From contig JAHFTM010000033.1 in assembly GCA_023269335.1 (NCBI GenBank), positions 1-10,766 of the forward strand: a stretch of DNA of 10,766 nucleotides, written 5' to 3'. The notes beneath the pieces are model-generated. The model had not been told where the DNA came from, did not search any database, and saw nothing but the letters and a program-made list of their open reading frames with translations. This document shows positions 1-7,816 of the stretch, one piece after another (position 1 is the stretch's first letter; the number at the start of each line of letters is the position of its first letter). The translations under genes and the position numbers were made by a program. This DNA comes from Chlamydiia bacterium. GTDB lineage: Bacteria; Chlamydiota; Chlamydiia; Chlamydiales; FEN-1388.

Positions 1-2207
1 AAGCTACTCTTTCTTTCTCCTATAGCTGCTTGAATTGCCTCGATACCACCGATAAGTGCATAAGACACTTCTGAACCTTGGTATCCATCTCTTCCTAGCT
101 GAATCTCAAGCGTGTCAAAATAGCTTGTTACATCTTCTGGGACCTTATTTTTCCATTCACGAATAATTTGCACAACGAGATTGCATCTCATTATAAATGT
201 TTTGAATTGTCCTTTTGTAATCTCAGTCTCACATTGCTTGAGCATCTCATCGAAAGCCTCTTTTATTTGGCTCTCATGTGCGACCCACCAAACAAAATCA
301 ACGGCAGTAATAACTAACGTATCCTTGAATACCTTCCAGATATAGTGGAGGGGGTTTATTCCAAGTACAGCTAATTGCAGGTCAGCTAAAGACCAGAGCA
401 AGCTTTCTTTGTTGTGAATAACTCTAACAGTGTCTCTTTTCGATTTATCAGTTCTCAAATGAGAAACCAGGCCTTCAAACTCACTGACAACTTCATTAAA
501 ATTTGTTTTTACAACAGTAGAAGATGTTTGGAGTTGTCTTGCTAAAAACGGAATTAAAATTTGATTAATACCAATTATCATGATGGTTTCTTTGATTGTT
601 GCTTGCTGATCATCATCGATTCCGAATCGAGCTGTTAAAAGAGTATTGAAGGTCTTGAGAACTCTTTCGTGCAAATAGCGTACGACTGTTGTTTTGTGTA
701 ACAGAACAAAGATCCGTTGTAATTCATCAAGAAGAGACTTCACATATGCTTGAACCTCTTGGTTCGAAAGCTTAGTTGTTTTTTGTTGAATATCTGTAAA
801 TATTTTGGCGCAATTTGAGTTAAAGGTTTTTTCTAAACCAAGTTTAAAGATTAACTTGTTTATCAAAATTTTATATAGAACAATACTGATGTTTGATTTA
901 TAAATAGCGCTGAAAGAGGAAAGTTTTGATAATAAATCAGTCTGTTTCATTCTCTGTTCTTCAACTTCTCGTTCCAGAGCGAAAATGACAAATTCAACTT
1001 GCTCGCTATTAGTAGGGAAATGAGTGTCGGCAAGTACCTCTATAGCACAATTTTCTAACGTGCTAAAGCTGTCAAGGGATTCATTCTTGCTGTTGGCATT
1101 TGACGATACATCACAAGCTTTTGCAATTGTTTCTTTAAATTTCTGAAATTCACTTGGGATTTTAAATAGGTAAGGACGAATACTTTCATCAAGTTGAGGA
1201 CCCAAAAGATGCTTGAGCTTCTTTTCAACGTTCTCCCTCACTGGACTCAGAGTTCTGGCTTGTTCAACTATTTCCACAATTTGTGAAAAAAACAAAGTGG
1301 TGAGATTTTTTTGTTGCTGCGCATCATTTAATAGAGAGTACTTATTAGAATACTCCTTAAAAGAGTCACTTAACTTCTGTACGATTTTCACTTCCAAGAC
1401 CATTTTAGCAGCGTTTAATTCACGCGATGCCTTAATGGCATCAACTTTCATCTTTGTCGTAGCCTCTTTGTGAGCTTCTTGCTTTTCTTTATCCGCTTTT
1501 TCTACTGTTACATTTGTTACACTTAAACGTTGATGCTGTGAGAGCGTTGCTATAGCATTTGATCGTTCTGTGACAAGATCACTTAAACGAGTAATTTCAT
1601 CATGTAATTTTTCTATCGACAGCTTTTCAAATGGCGCAAGTTCACTTGCATCAATCGATCCTCGCTTTACATGCTTTGAAGGATCTACTGCTGTAGTTGC
1701 TGCAGATCCAGGGGCAAGGGCCGTGGTAGACGTGGCTGCGCTGGCAGCTGAGCTACTAGAAGATGAAGAGCTACTTGTTGCTGCGGTGGTGACGCCTATT
1801 CTGCCTGGAGGGGAACCACCAGCACTTCCTACAGTCAATTGCGTGGGTCCTGGTCCTGATTTAGCTGATGACCTTGCTGTTGTCGAAGGCGAGCTAGATG
1901 ATGTGGAAGTAGTAGGTTGCAGCGCTGTTTTAACAACCGCATTAATTCTGTCAGTGGCTGCAGTGGTACTTCCGGTAGTAGTTGTAGATGCATTTAGGGA
2001 AGATCTTTTGCTACCACTAGAACTAGAGCTACTGGTAGCGGCAGCTTGTTGTTTAGGATGAAGCATGTCGATGACTTTTACGGCAGGCGGCCCTTTGACA
2101 TCGAGAGGGCGTCGAGTGCCTGCGTTAGGTGGAGCTGTCATAGTTGATGATGAGGCTCCAGCTTGAGCTACTCCCGAAAGTACTAGTCCTATTGAATTTG
2201 TTGCCAT
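1..2207 (-). CDS. Large Ser-rich helical protein, paralogue A (3' end beyond window), candidate secreted effector
   Basis: I do not recognise a named family. The frame is open from ATG at 2207 to the window edge, giving 735 codons without a stop; by comparison with its neighbour about 160 residues are missing. Residues 1-180 are low complexity (Ser, Ala, Thr, Pro) with Ser runs at 59-64 and 145-153, broken by a conserved LDVKG (35-39) and VKVI (43-46). From RGSIDASEL (182-190) onward the chain is charged and heptad-like, probably all helical, with no signal peptide or membrane segment. It is a clear paralogue of the gene at 2253-4823. Shared blocks in the same order include EFVIFALEREVEEQR (405-419), INQILI (547-552), WSLADLQLAVLG (605-616), VDFVWW (636-641), QFKTFIMRCNLVVQII (667-682) and GIEAIQAAIG (721-730). 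The start is supported because both paralogues begin MAT and share the leader before it. The 45-bp gap to the upstream paralogue suggests one transcript. A type III secreted effector role is inference from the Ser-rich N-terminus; a RasGEF-like C-terminal core is a weak possibility. Confidence 0.85.
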   Translation of the reverse strand, partial: MATNSIGLVLSGVAQAGASSSTMTAPPNAGTRRPLDVKGPPAVKVIDMLHPKQQAAATSSSSSSGSKRSSLNASTTTTGSTTAATDRINAVVKTALQPTTSTSSSSPSTTARSSAKSGPGPTQLTVGSAGGSPPGRIGVTTAATSSSSSSSSSAASAATSTTALAPGSAATTAVDPSKHVKRGSIDASELAPFEKLSIEKLHDEITRLSDLVTERSNAIATLSQHQRLSVTNVTVEKADKEKQEAHKEATTKMKVDAIKASRELNAAKMVLEVKIVQKLSDSFKEYSNKYSLLNDAQQQKNLTTLFFSQIVEIVEQARTLSPVRENVEKKLKHLLGPQLDESIRPYLFKIPSEFQKFKETIAKACDVSSNANSKNESLDSFSTLENCAIEVLADTHFPTNSEQVEFVIFALEREVEEQRMKQTDLLSKLSSFSAIYKSNISIVLYKILINKLIFKLGLEKTFNSNCAKIFTDIQQKTTKLSNQEVQAYVKSLLDELQRIFVLLHKTTVVRYLHERVLKTFNTLLTARFGIDDDQQATIKETIMIIGINQILIPFLARQLQTSSTVVKTNFNEVVSEFEGLVSHLRTDKSKRDTVRVIHNKESLLWSLADLQLAVLGINPLHYIWKVFKDTLVITAVDFVWWVAHESQIKEAFDEMLKQCETEITKGQFKTFIMRCNLVVQIIREWKNKVPEDVTSYFDTLEIQLGRDGYQGSEVSYALIGGIEAIQAAIGERKSS

Positions 2208-2227
2208 AAAGAGATCTCGCTTTTTTT
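2208..2227 (-). promoter_or_regulatory. Conserved 20-nt leader before paralogue A
   Basis: On the - strand this reads seven A, then GCGAGATCTCTTT, directly followed by the ATG. It matches the leader of the upstream paralogue (4824-4843) at 16 of 20 positions, and all four differences are transitions. There is no normal AGGAG-type Shine-Dalgarno; a weak GAGA is the only purine-rich candidate, and the six bases next to the start are pyrimidine-rich. It includes the perfect palindrome GAGATCTC (2211-2218). It is either a shared translation-control element or a remnant of the duplication. Confidence 0.55.
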
Positions 2228-2252
2228 ATTGTTACTAGAAATGGTTTTACTT

Positions 2253-4823
2253 TTACCCAATCGATGGAGATGCTGTAGAACCTATCGATACAGCGTCACT
2301 GCTGCTAGAACTATTTGCTGCAGTTGCATCCGGTGGTGCATCAACTTGTGCAGGAGGGAAAGGGGGGTGCATAGAAGAAGACGATGACGATGAAGAGGAG
2401 CTGGTTGAAGAAGTTGCGGTAGTTCCAGAACTAGGAGAGCTTTGTGCTGCAGTCATTGCTGCACTCGCGGCTGCACTCGCGGCTGTAGTGGCAACTTCTG
2501 TAGATGAGTCGGCTGATTTTTCTGCAGCCTCCATTTTGGCTGTTAATTGAGTGATTAGCTCTTTCACATGTAATTTTTTAAGAGCTTTGGCAATAGCTTC
2601 TTGATTTTTCTCCAGTATAGTAATCATCTCACGCAATGATAAAGTAGTTAAAAGATGTAAATTTTGTATTAGGGTGTCTATGGAGTCATATGTAAATGTC
2701 ATAAAACAACTCACGACGCGTTGCTCTTGCAGTGCATAAGTTCTTTCTACTCCAATAGCTTTTTCAACTGCTTCAATGCCTTCAATAAATGCCCGAGATA
2801 CATCTGTTTCGTCCTCGCCGCGAGATTTCCTCATAGTCTCAAGACGAATGAAATAGCCCGGTATGTTTGCTGGCAGACAATTCTTACAGTCTTGGATGAT
2901 CTGTACTATGATGTTGCATCTGAGTACAAATGTTCGAAACTGTACGCTCTTATCCTCTGGGCAGTCAGCGATCATTGCCATAAGAGTGTCTCTGTCCATT
3001 GAGCTTACCTGTTTCTCCCAACGAACAAAATCCACCTGAGCGATAGGCGGATTGTGATTGAATACTTGCCAGGCGTAACTTTTTCCAAACAGGGTCGATT
3101 CTAAGTCTTCGAGAGCCCATTGGTAGGGTGGACGTTTGAAGAAAGCAACGACAAGCAATTCGCCAAGGCCTATGCTTGTTTGGTTTGTATTCAGGCCTCT
3201 GCGTCTTTTCAAACCATCTATTAGATATTCAAAGGCGTTTATAAGAGTGGTAATATTTTGCTTTGCAGAAGCAGGAGCTATTCTAAATTGTTTTGATAAT
3301 CGGTATATTAAGATCTGATTAATAAGGATCATTATAACAAAGTCTTTATTCGTTGTTTGATGAATAGCTGACCACACTTCATTTGCTGGGGGGAAAAGAG
3401 AGTAAAGAGTAGTGAATAAGCTGCTATGTAATCTGCTTGCAACAGTTCCTTTTAATCGAATAAATAGCCTTTGCAATTCATGAATTAAGAAGGCTAGTCC
3501 ATCTTGGATATCTAGATACGATAGATCATCTACACGTGCGTGGATGTTAATGAAAAATTTGTTCAGGTTATTTTCAAATTTTTGTGTTGGGTCAAGGATT
3601 GCAATTATCTTTTGTATAAGAACATTATAAAGCACAATGCTTTTAGTGGTTATAGGATACCCGTTAAAACGCTCTAACTTGATATTTGTTGGTAGCTCCT
3701 GTCTTCTCTGTTCTTCAACATCTAGTTCCAGTGCGTAAATGACAAATTCAACTTTATCATTCAGGCTAACAAAGGCATCAAGTGCTTCTCTTGCCAAACC
3801 ATCTAACTCTTCTGGTCCTTTAGCTGATTTTTCTTTTGAATTTGAAGAAGCAGCCATAGCACTGCTCTTGTTCTTAAATGCCGTGAATTTTTCGGGCATT
3901 TGAAGTGCATAACGCAAATAAAGATAACGATGAGGCCCTAATAAGTGTAAGAGCTCTGTTTCAACTTCAGCTTTCACATGGATAAGTTTCTCAGCTTGCG
4001 CAACTATTTTTGCAAAAATTGCAAAAAACTGGTTATTCACGGCTGTTTTTTTTGATACATCTGTAGCTTCTGACAAGGCTTTCATATAGCGGTCCACTGC
4101 AACTCTCAACTCAGCTATGATTTTTTCTTTCAGGATCATTTTAGCTGCTGTCAATTGACGAAGTTTTTCTCGAGCGTCAACCTGAGATTCAGCCCTTGCT
4201 CTTGCGCCTGTGCTTTCAATAGTTGCTTTTACTGCTTTTTCTAATTTTGTTGTCACTAAACGTAAATCTCTTGTGATTTCAACAAGCTCTGCAAGATCAT
4301 TTGAATGGGTTACTGTTTTTTGACTTAGAGTGGTAATTTGAGTGTATAAGTCTTCTATAGAAAGTGCGCGATATGACGTAAGTTCAGATGTGCCAATTGA
4401 CCTTCGGACTGCAGTTCCCGCAGATGCAGTTGCGGCTGCCGCTGAACTACTGGAAGATGAAGAGGCTTGTGGTGTTCTGGGTAACGGCAGTGTCCTGTAC
4501 TTTGTGCTCACTTCTAAATGTCTCAAATGACGTGCTGCTGCTGCATGTGTACTTAAAGTAGCGTGGTTGGCACCACTACTTGAACTAGAACTACTTGAGA
4601 CACTAGCTCTTGATTGAGCAGGAGTTTTAGGTAAAGGTGGCTGCTGCTTACCAATGACTTTTACGCTAGCGGAACCTTTGACATCTAAGGAGACTCTGTT
4701 ATTAGCTGCTGTCGAAGAAGCCCCATTTGGTGTTGGAGCCCCTGCTTGCGCTGTTCCTGAATGTGCTATTTCTAGCGAACTTGATGAAGATAAACTTACT
4801 GAAGATGAAGAACTCGTTGCCAT
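2253..4823 (-). CDS. Large Ser-rich helical protein, paralogue B (complete, 856 aa), candidate secreted effector
   Basis: I do not recognise a named family. Residues 1-135 are low complexity, with Ser runs at 76-83 and 121-127 and the paralogue-conserved LDVKG (46-50) and VKVI (54-57). RRSIGTSEL (140-148) opens a long, charged, probably helical body (about 150-770) with coiled-coil-like stretches. Conserved blocks shared with paralogue A are VEFVIYALELDVEEQR (358-373), INQILI (501-506), WALEDLESTLFG (569-580), VDFVRW (597-602), QFRTFVLRCNIIVQII (628-643) and GIEAVEKAIG (682-691). The tail (771-856) is again Ser/Ala/Thr-rich, with ten Ser at 808-817 followed by MHPPFPPA. No signal peptide or transmembrane helix is evident. 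Its ATG is preceded by a leader nearly identical to that of paralogue A, which fixes the start. It lies 241 bp downstream of mutS and 45 bp upstream of paralogue A, so it is probably the first gene of a two-gene unit. The 569-665 region has a spacing that faintly recalls a RasGEF core (low certainty). A secreted, host-directed role is inference. Confidence 0.88.
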   Translation of the reverse strand: MATSSSSSVSLSSSSSLEIAHSGTAQAGAPTPNGASSTAANNRVSLDVKGSASVKVIGKQQPPLPKTPAQSRASVSSSSSSSSGANHATLSTHAAAARHLRHLEVSTKYRTLPLPRTPQASSSSSSSAAAATASAGTAVRRSIGTSELTSYRALSIEDLYTQITTLSQKTVTHSNDLAELVEITRDLRLVTTKLEKAVKATIESTGARARAESQVDAREKLRQLTAAKMILKEKIIAELRVAVDRYMKALSEATDVSKKTAVNNQFFAIFAKIVAQAEKLIHVKAEVETELLHLLGPHRYLYLRYALQMPEKFTAFKNKSSAMAASSNSKEKSAKGPEELDGLAREALDAFVSLNDKVEFVIYALELDVEEQRRQELPTNIKLERFNGYPITTKSIVLYNVLIQKIIAILDPTQKFENNLNKFFINIHARVDDLSYLDIQDGLAFLIHELQRLFIRLKGTVASRLHSSLFTTLYSLFPPANEVWSAIHQTTNKDFVIMILINQILIYRLSKQFRIAPASAKQNITTLINAFEYLIDGLKRRRGLNTNQTSIGLGELLVVAFFKRPPYQWALEDLESTLFGKSYAWQVFNHNPPIAQVDFVRWEKQVSSMDRDTLMAMIADCPEDKSVQFRTFVLRCNIIVQIIQDCKNCLPANIPGYFIRLETMRKSRGEDETDVSRAFIEGIEAVEKAIGVERTYALQEQRVVSCFMTFTYDSIDTLIQNLHLLTTLSLREMITILEKNQEAIAKALKKLHVKELITQLTAKMEAAEKSADSSTEVATTAASAAASAAMTAAQSSPSSGTTATSSTSSSSSSSSSSMHPPFPPAQVDAPPDATAANSSSSSDAVSIGSTASPSIG
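2461..2484. repeat. Perfect tandem duplication of a 12-bp unit in the paralogue B tail
   Basis: GCACTCGCGGCT occurs twice head to tail. On the - strand it encodes two copies of an Ala-Ala-Ser-Ala unit in the Ala/Ser-rich C-terminal tail (around residues 780-788). The length keeps the reading frame, so the tail appears to grow or shrink by small in-frame duplications. Confidence 0.85.
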
Positions 4824-4843
4824 GAAGAGACCCCACTTTTTTT
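4824..4843 (-). promoter_or_regulatory. Conserved 20-nt leader before paralogue B
   Basis: On the - strand this reads seven A, then GTGGGGTCTCTTC, directly followed by the ATG. It is the counterpart of 2208-2227. GGGG at 4831-4834 lies 7 nt from the start and could act as a poor ribosome binding site; otherwise no Shine-Dalgarno is visible. The contrast with the good sites of mutS and of the + strand gene suggests distinct translational control. Confidence 0.55.
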
Positions 4844-4958
4844 GATTAGGGGATCATAAGGAAATAACTTTTACAGTTCTAGAGGATTTTGAAAATACTA
4901 CTACAAATAGCTCGCATTGTACAGCTATGCTTGGTTAGACATCAGGCGCAACATTAAG

Positions 4959-4976
4959 AAAGAACAGAAAGAACAG
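4959..4976. repeat. Tandem direct repeat AAAGAACAG x2
   Basis: Two adjacent perfect 9-bp copies lie at 4959-4967 and 4968-4976. The second copy forms the left arm of the palindromic element that follows. The repeat lies in the non-coding gap between mutS and paralogue B; its role is unknown. Confidence 0.8.
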
Positions 4977-5016
4977 GATAGGCAGGATCGCCTTCGGCGG
5001 CAGGATCATGTTCTTT
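4968..5016. repeat. GC-rich palindromic/repeat element in the gap downstream of mutS
   Basis: Perfect 8-bp inverted arms AAAGAACA (4968-4975) and TGTTCTTT (5009-5016) enclose a GC-rich core. Within the core GGCAGGATC occurs twice (4981-4989 and 4999-5007), CAGGAT three times, and the central CGCC-TTC-GGCG (4989-4999) can form a small hairpin. The GC-rich core stands out from AT-rich flanks. It could be a dispersed REP-like repeat, a structured RNA element, or a terminator for leftward mutS transcripts, since the left arm is followed on the - strand by a T-rich stretch. A single copy in one window cannot decide between these. Confidence 0.5.
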
Positions 5017-5041
5017 ATAATATTTGATTTTAATCACAAAG

Positions 5042-5058
5042 ATTTTGCATGGCAAAAT
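5042..5058 (-). terminator. Stem-loop just after the mutS stop, possible weak terminator
   Basis: ATTTTGC (5042-5048) and GCAAAAT (5052-5058) form a perfect 7-bp stem with a 3-nt loop, starting six bases past the mutS stop codon. The stem is AT-rich, and on the - strand it is followed only by CTTTG rather than a full U-run. It would be a weak intrinsic terminator or an mRNA 3'-end stabiliser. On the + strand five T follow it closely (5062-5066), but no + strand gene to its left would need it. Confidence 0.35.
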
Positions 5059-5064
5059 GGCTTT

Positions 5065-7734
5065 TTATAACAGCATTTTTTTCCATTCGATGATTTTTGT
5101 GAACGCTTCAAGCGGTGTTGCGCTATTTAAATCAAGTGCTTTGATCTGATCTACCACAAGACGTAAAAAAAGATCTGGCTGCATCGAAGGCAGAGGAGGA
5201 GACCTCTTTGGCTCTTCTTTTGCAATAGATACAGGGCTGTTTTTATCATGAACGGTTGATCCGAAGCGTCCGCCATGGTTGTTCTCAAGCTCTTCTAGAA
5301 GCTCTTTAGCACGCTGTACAACCTCCTGAGGTAGCCCTGCAAGGCGTGCCACATGGACGCCATAGCTTCGGTTGGCTTTACCCTTAACAATTTTATGCAA
5401 AAATGTAATTTCTCCTTGCCCTTCAGATATAGCTACCGTGTAGTTTACAGCTTGTGGAAGGCTATTTTCAAGCTCAGTAAGCTCATAGTAGTGTGTGGCG
5501 AAAAGCGTTTTCGCTCGCTTAGCATCATTTTTAAGAAGGTATTCAGCTACTGCCCAAGCAATAGAAATGCCGTCATAGGTGCTTGTACCGCGACCGATCT
5601 CATCCAAAATAACAAGTGAGCGTGCGGTTGCTTGATGTAATATGTTGGCTGTCTCAGCCATCTCCACCATAAAGGTTGACTGCCCACGCGCTAAGTCATC
5701 ACTTGCTCCAATTCTTGAAAATAACTTATCGACAACACCGATATGCGCCTCTTTTGCCGGTATAAAGGCACCTATCTGGGCTAAGATAACAAGCGCTGCC
5801 ACTTGGCGAATATATGTAGATTTTCCCGCCATATTAGGCCCTGTTATGAGCATCAGAGTCTTTTCTTGACCATCAAGTGAAATATCGTTAGGAATAAATT
5901 TTTTGTGGGAGGCAAGTACTTCAATCACAGGGTGACGACCCTCTACGATGTGCAGTGTTTTTGAATTGTCGACAAGTGGTCGCACATACCCTCTTTTTTC
6001 TGCAACCTTAGCAAATGAGCGGAGTACATCAACTTGACCTATGGCCTCAGCTGTTTTTAAGATCGCTTCACAATGTGTGGCAACTGCTTTTTGAAGCTGT
6101 ATAAAAAGAGCAGATTCAATCTTGGCAATTTTTTCATCGGCTGTCAGAATTTTCTCTTCATATTCTTTCAATTCAGCTGTAATGTAGCGCTCACCGTTGA
6201 CAAGTGTTTGTCTTCTTGAAAATGAGTCAGGCATCTTTTCAGCCTGCCCACGGCTGACTTCAATGTAGTAACCGAACATTTTGTTAAAACCAACTTTTAA
6301 CGTCTTGATATTTGTCTCTTGACGCAGTCTGGTCTGATAGTTTGTCAGCCATTCCTGGCTATTTTGACGAAGAATACGCAGCTCGTCGAGCTCCGGATGC
6401 AAACCTGCTTGAAAAAGATCGCCATCAGATGCGCGAAGCGGTGGGTTTGCTACAAGTGATGCTTTAATCAGGGTATAGGCTTCTTGATGCTCTTGGATTT
6501 CAGAGAGTAGTTTATTCAGTTCAAAACATAAGAAAAAAGGCTGAGAGAGCGTTTTTTTTATTAACGGCAGTGGTTCTAGCGAGCTTGCCAGAGCAGTATA
6601 TTCACGAGGTCCTGCGTAACCTGTCTGAATACGAATAATCAAGCGAGCTATATCGCGTATTGCTTTCAGGGCATCATCAAAACGGCAGGCATCTGTGTAT
6701 GAAGCTTTAGAAAAAGCAAGTAATTCTTCTACCGCATCTTGTCTTTTTTTAATGGCTTCAACATCGATAAGCGGGGCTTTCAACCATTCGGCAAGCTTGC
6801 GAGCTCCCATGGCAGTTTTGGTCTCGTCGATGATAGAGAAAAGAGTTTGCTCTTTCTTGCCTTCGTTAAGAGGGGAGATGACCTCAAGATTTGCAAGCGT
6901 TGCTCGATCAAGTAAAAGATGAGAAGCACTCTCATAAGGAGTGATAGTTTTAATGTGATCTAATGGAATGAGCAGCCTCTCTTTTACATGGGCTAAAAGC
7001 GCACCTGCTGCTGTAATGGCAGCCTGCTTTTCTTTCATCCCCATGCCGTCTAAGGTGGCAACAGCAAATTGACGAAGAAGATAGCCCTCGCAGCGTGAGT
7101 GTTCAAAGCGAAAGTCTTCTTCTGTTTGCACACGGTGCGAAAAGTTCAGTTTCAGCTCACAAAGTAGCTCTGCTTCCTTGGCTTGCACCTTTTTCGACAG
7201 CAAAAGCTCTTTTGGTCTGTAGCGGCACAGTTCGTTGACAAGAGTTCGAAGATCGCGGCACTCGAAGGCAATAAAATACGCGCACGTTACATCAATGAGG
7301 CTTAAGCCATAAAGAGCGCTTGCTCCCTCTCCATGTTTTGTTATGGATGCAAAAAAATTGTGTGCTTTTTCATCTGAAAGCGCACCTATCACTTGGGTGC
7401 CAGGTGAGAGCATGCGTACTACTTTACGTTTAACAAGCCCTTTTACGCTTTTAGGATCTTCCATCTGCTCAGCGATAGCCACGCGATAGCCTTTGGTGAC
7501 TAGCCGCTCAATATAGGCCTCACTAGAATGCCATGGCACACCGCACATAGGTATACCTTGGCGCTCTGTCAGCGTAAGATTTAGCTCTTTAGCAATGATC
7601 TCCGCATCTTCACAAAATGCCTCATAAAAATCACCCAAACGAAAGAAAAGAAGCGCCTCTTTTGCTTCATTTTTACATTCGGTCCATTGTGCCATCATGG
7701 GTGTCAATTTAGCGCTCTCTAGCTCTATACTCAT
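5065..7734 (-). CDS. mutS: DNA mismatch repair protein MutS
   Basis: MutS is the cytoplasmic ATPase that recognises mispaired or unpaired bases as a dimer and recruits MutL to start strand-specific repair. At 889 residues it has normal full length. The mismatch-binding domain comes first, with GDFYEAF at 34-40; Phe36 and Glu38 are the residues that stack on and contact the mismatch. The connector and lever follow, and the clamp region begins near FGYYIEVSRGQAEKMP (487 onward). The ATPase has Walker A GPNMAGKST (632-640), Walker B LVILDEIGRGTS (707-718, with Asp711 and Glu712) and FATHYYEL (745-752). The C-terminus carries the dimerisation segment RSYGVHVARLAGLP (789-802) and a final PLEAFTKIIEWKK (875-887) typical of the tetramer-forming tail. 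Every key residue is present, so it should be functional. The start is supported by an AAAGGA site 8 nt upstream and by TPMMAQW close to the N-terminus, as in chlamydial MutS. It is transcribed divergently from the phosphatase-like gene; the 241-bp gap before paralogue B, with its hairpins, suggests a separate transcript. Confidence 0.98.
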   Translation of the reverse strand: MSIELESAKLTPMMAQWTECKNEAKEALLFFRLGDFYEAFCEDAEIIAKELNLTLTERQGIPMCGVPWHSSEAYIERLVTKGYRVAIAEQMEDPKSVKGLVKRKVVRMLSPGTQVIGALSDEKAHNFFASITKHGEGASALYGLSLIDVTCAYFIAFECRDLRTLVNELCRYRPKELLLSKKVQAKEAELLCELKLNFSHRVQTEEDFRFEHSRCEGYLLRQFAVATLDGMGMKEKQAAITAAGALLAHVKERLLIPLDHIKTITPYESASHLLLDRATLANLEVISPLNEGKKEQTLFSIIDETKTAMGARKLAEWLKAPLIDVEAIKKRQDAVEELLAFSKASYTDACRFDDALKAIRDIARLIIRIQTGYAGPREYTALASSLEPLPLIKKTLSQPFFLCFELNKLLSEIQEHQEAYTLIKASLVANPPLRASDGDLFQAGLHPELDELRILRQNSQEWLTNYQTRLRQETNIKTLKVGFNKMFGYYIEVSRGQAEKMPDSFSRRQTLVNGERYITAELKEYEEKILTADEKIAKIESALFIQLQKAVATHCEAILKTAEAIGQVDVLRSFAKVAEKRGYVRPLVDNSKTLHIVEGRHPVIEVLASHKKFIPNDISLDGQEKTLMLITGPNMAGKSTYIRQVAALVILAQIGAFIPAKEAHIGVVDKLFSRIGASDDLARGQSTFMVEMAETANILHQATARSLVILDEIGRGTSTYDGISIAWAVAEYLLKNDAKRAKTLFATHYYELTELENSLPQAVNYTVAISEGQGEITFLHKIVKGKANRSYGVHVARLAGLPQEVVQRAKELLEELENNHGGRFGSTVHDKNSPVSIAKEEPKRSPPLPSMQPDLFLRLVVDQIKALDLNSATPLEAFTKIIEWKKMLL

Positions 7735-7742
7735 AAGTTTTT

Positions 7743-7748
7743 TCCTTT
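7743..7748 (-). promoter_or_regulatory. mutS ribosome binding site
   Basis: AAAGGA on the - strand, with 8 nt to the mutS ATG at 7734. Good spacing and sequence support this start over internal Met codons such as Met13, which would leave too short a leader before the mismatch-binding domain. Confidence 0.7.
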
Positions 7749-7753
7749 AAAAA

Positions 7754-7769
7754 GTGCCACATTGTGCCA
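7754..7769. repeat. GTGCCA direct repeat with 10-bp period in the divergent intergenic region
   Basis: GTGCCA occurs at 7754-7759 and 7764-7769, one helical turn apart, just upstream of the mutS ribosome binding site. Two half-sites on the same DNA face could be an operator. With only two short copies it may also be chance. Confidence 0.3.
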
Positions 7770-7816
7770 GATTTTTAGTTTCGGAGAAGAAAAAAAGTTA
7801 AATGTTAAATAAAAAT

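Noticed and set aside
1570..2061. Open frame on the + strand (163 codons, Ala/Val/Glu/Leu-rich)
   Set aside because: It is antisense to the Ser/Ala-rich N-terminus of paralogue A; the mirrored composition of Ser/Ala codons on the other strand explains its openness, and it has no ribosome binding site.
2721..3318. Short + strand frames opposite paralogue B
   Set aside because: They are antisense to conserved paralogue blocks, lack Shine-Dalgarno sites, and have compositions expected of reverse-strand readings.
4916..4921. TACAAT on the - strand as a -10 for paralogue B
   Set aside because: No acceptable -35 lies 16-18 bp upstream and no extended -10 TGN is present, so it cannot be separated from chance in AT-rich DNA.
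4981..5007. Short CRISPR-like repeat pair (GGCAGGATC twice)
   Set aside because: Only two 9-bp copies with a 9-bp gap, itself part of a hairpin; too short and too few for a CRISPR array.
5353..6922. Short + strand frames opposite mutS
   Set aside because: They are antisense to a highly conserved housekeeping gene and have no independent support.
5065..7734. MutS as a degraded or specialised copy because of Tyr in FATHYYEL
   Set aside because: All mismatch-binding and ATPase residues are present; the position varies among functional MutS proteins.
7754..7769. Sigma-54 type promoter for mutS (TGGCAC followed by TGGCAC on the - strand)
   Set aside because: The GG and GC elements are separated by 9 nt; sigma-54 promoters need 10, and the downstream element does not match TTGCA.
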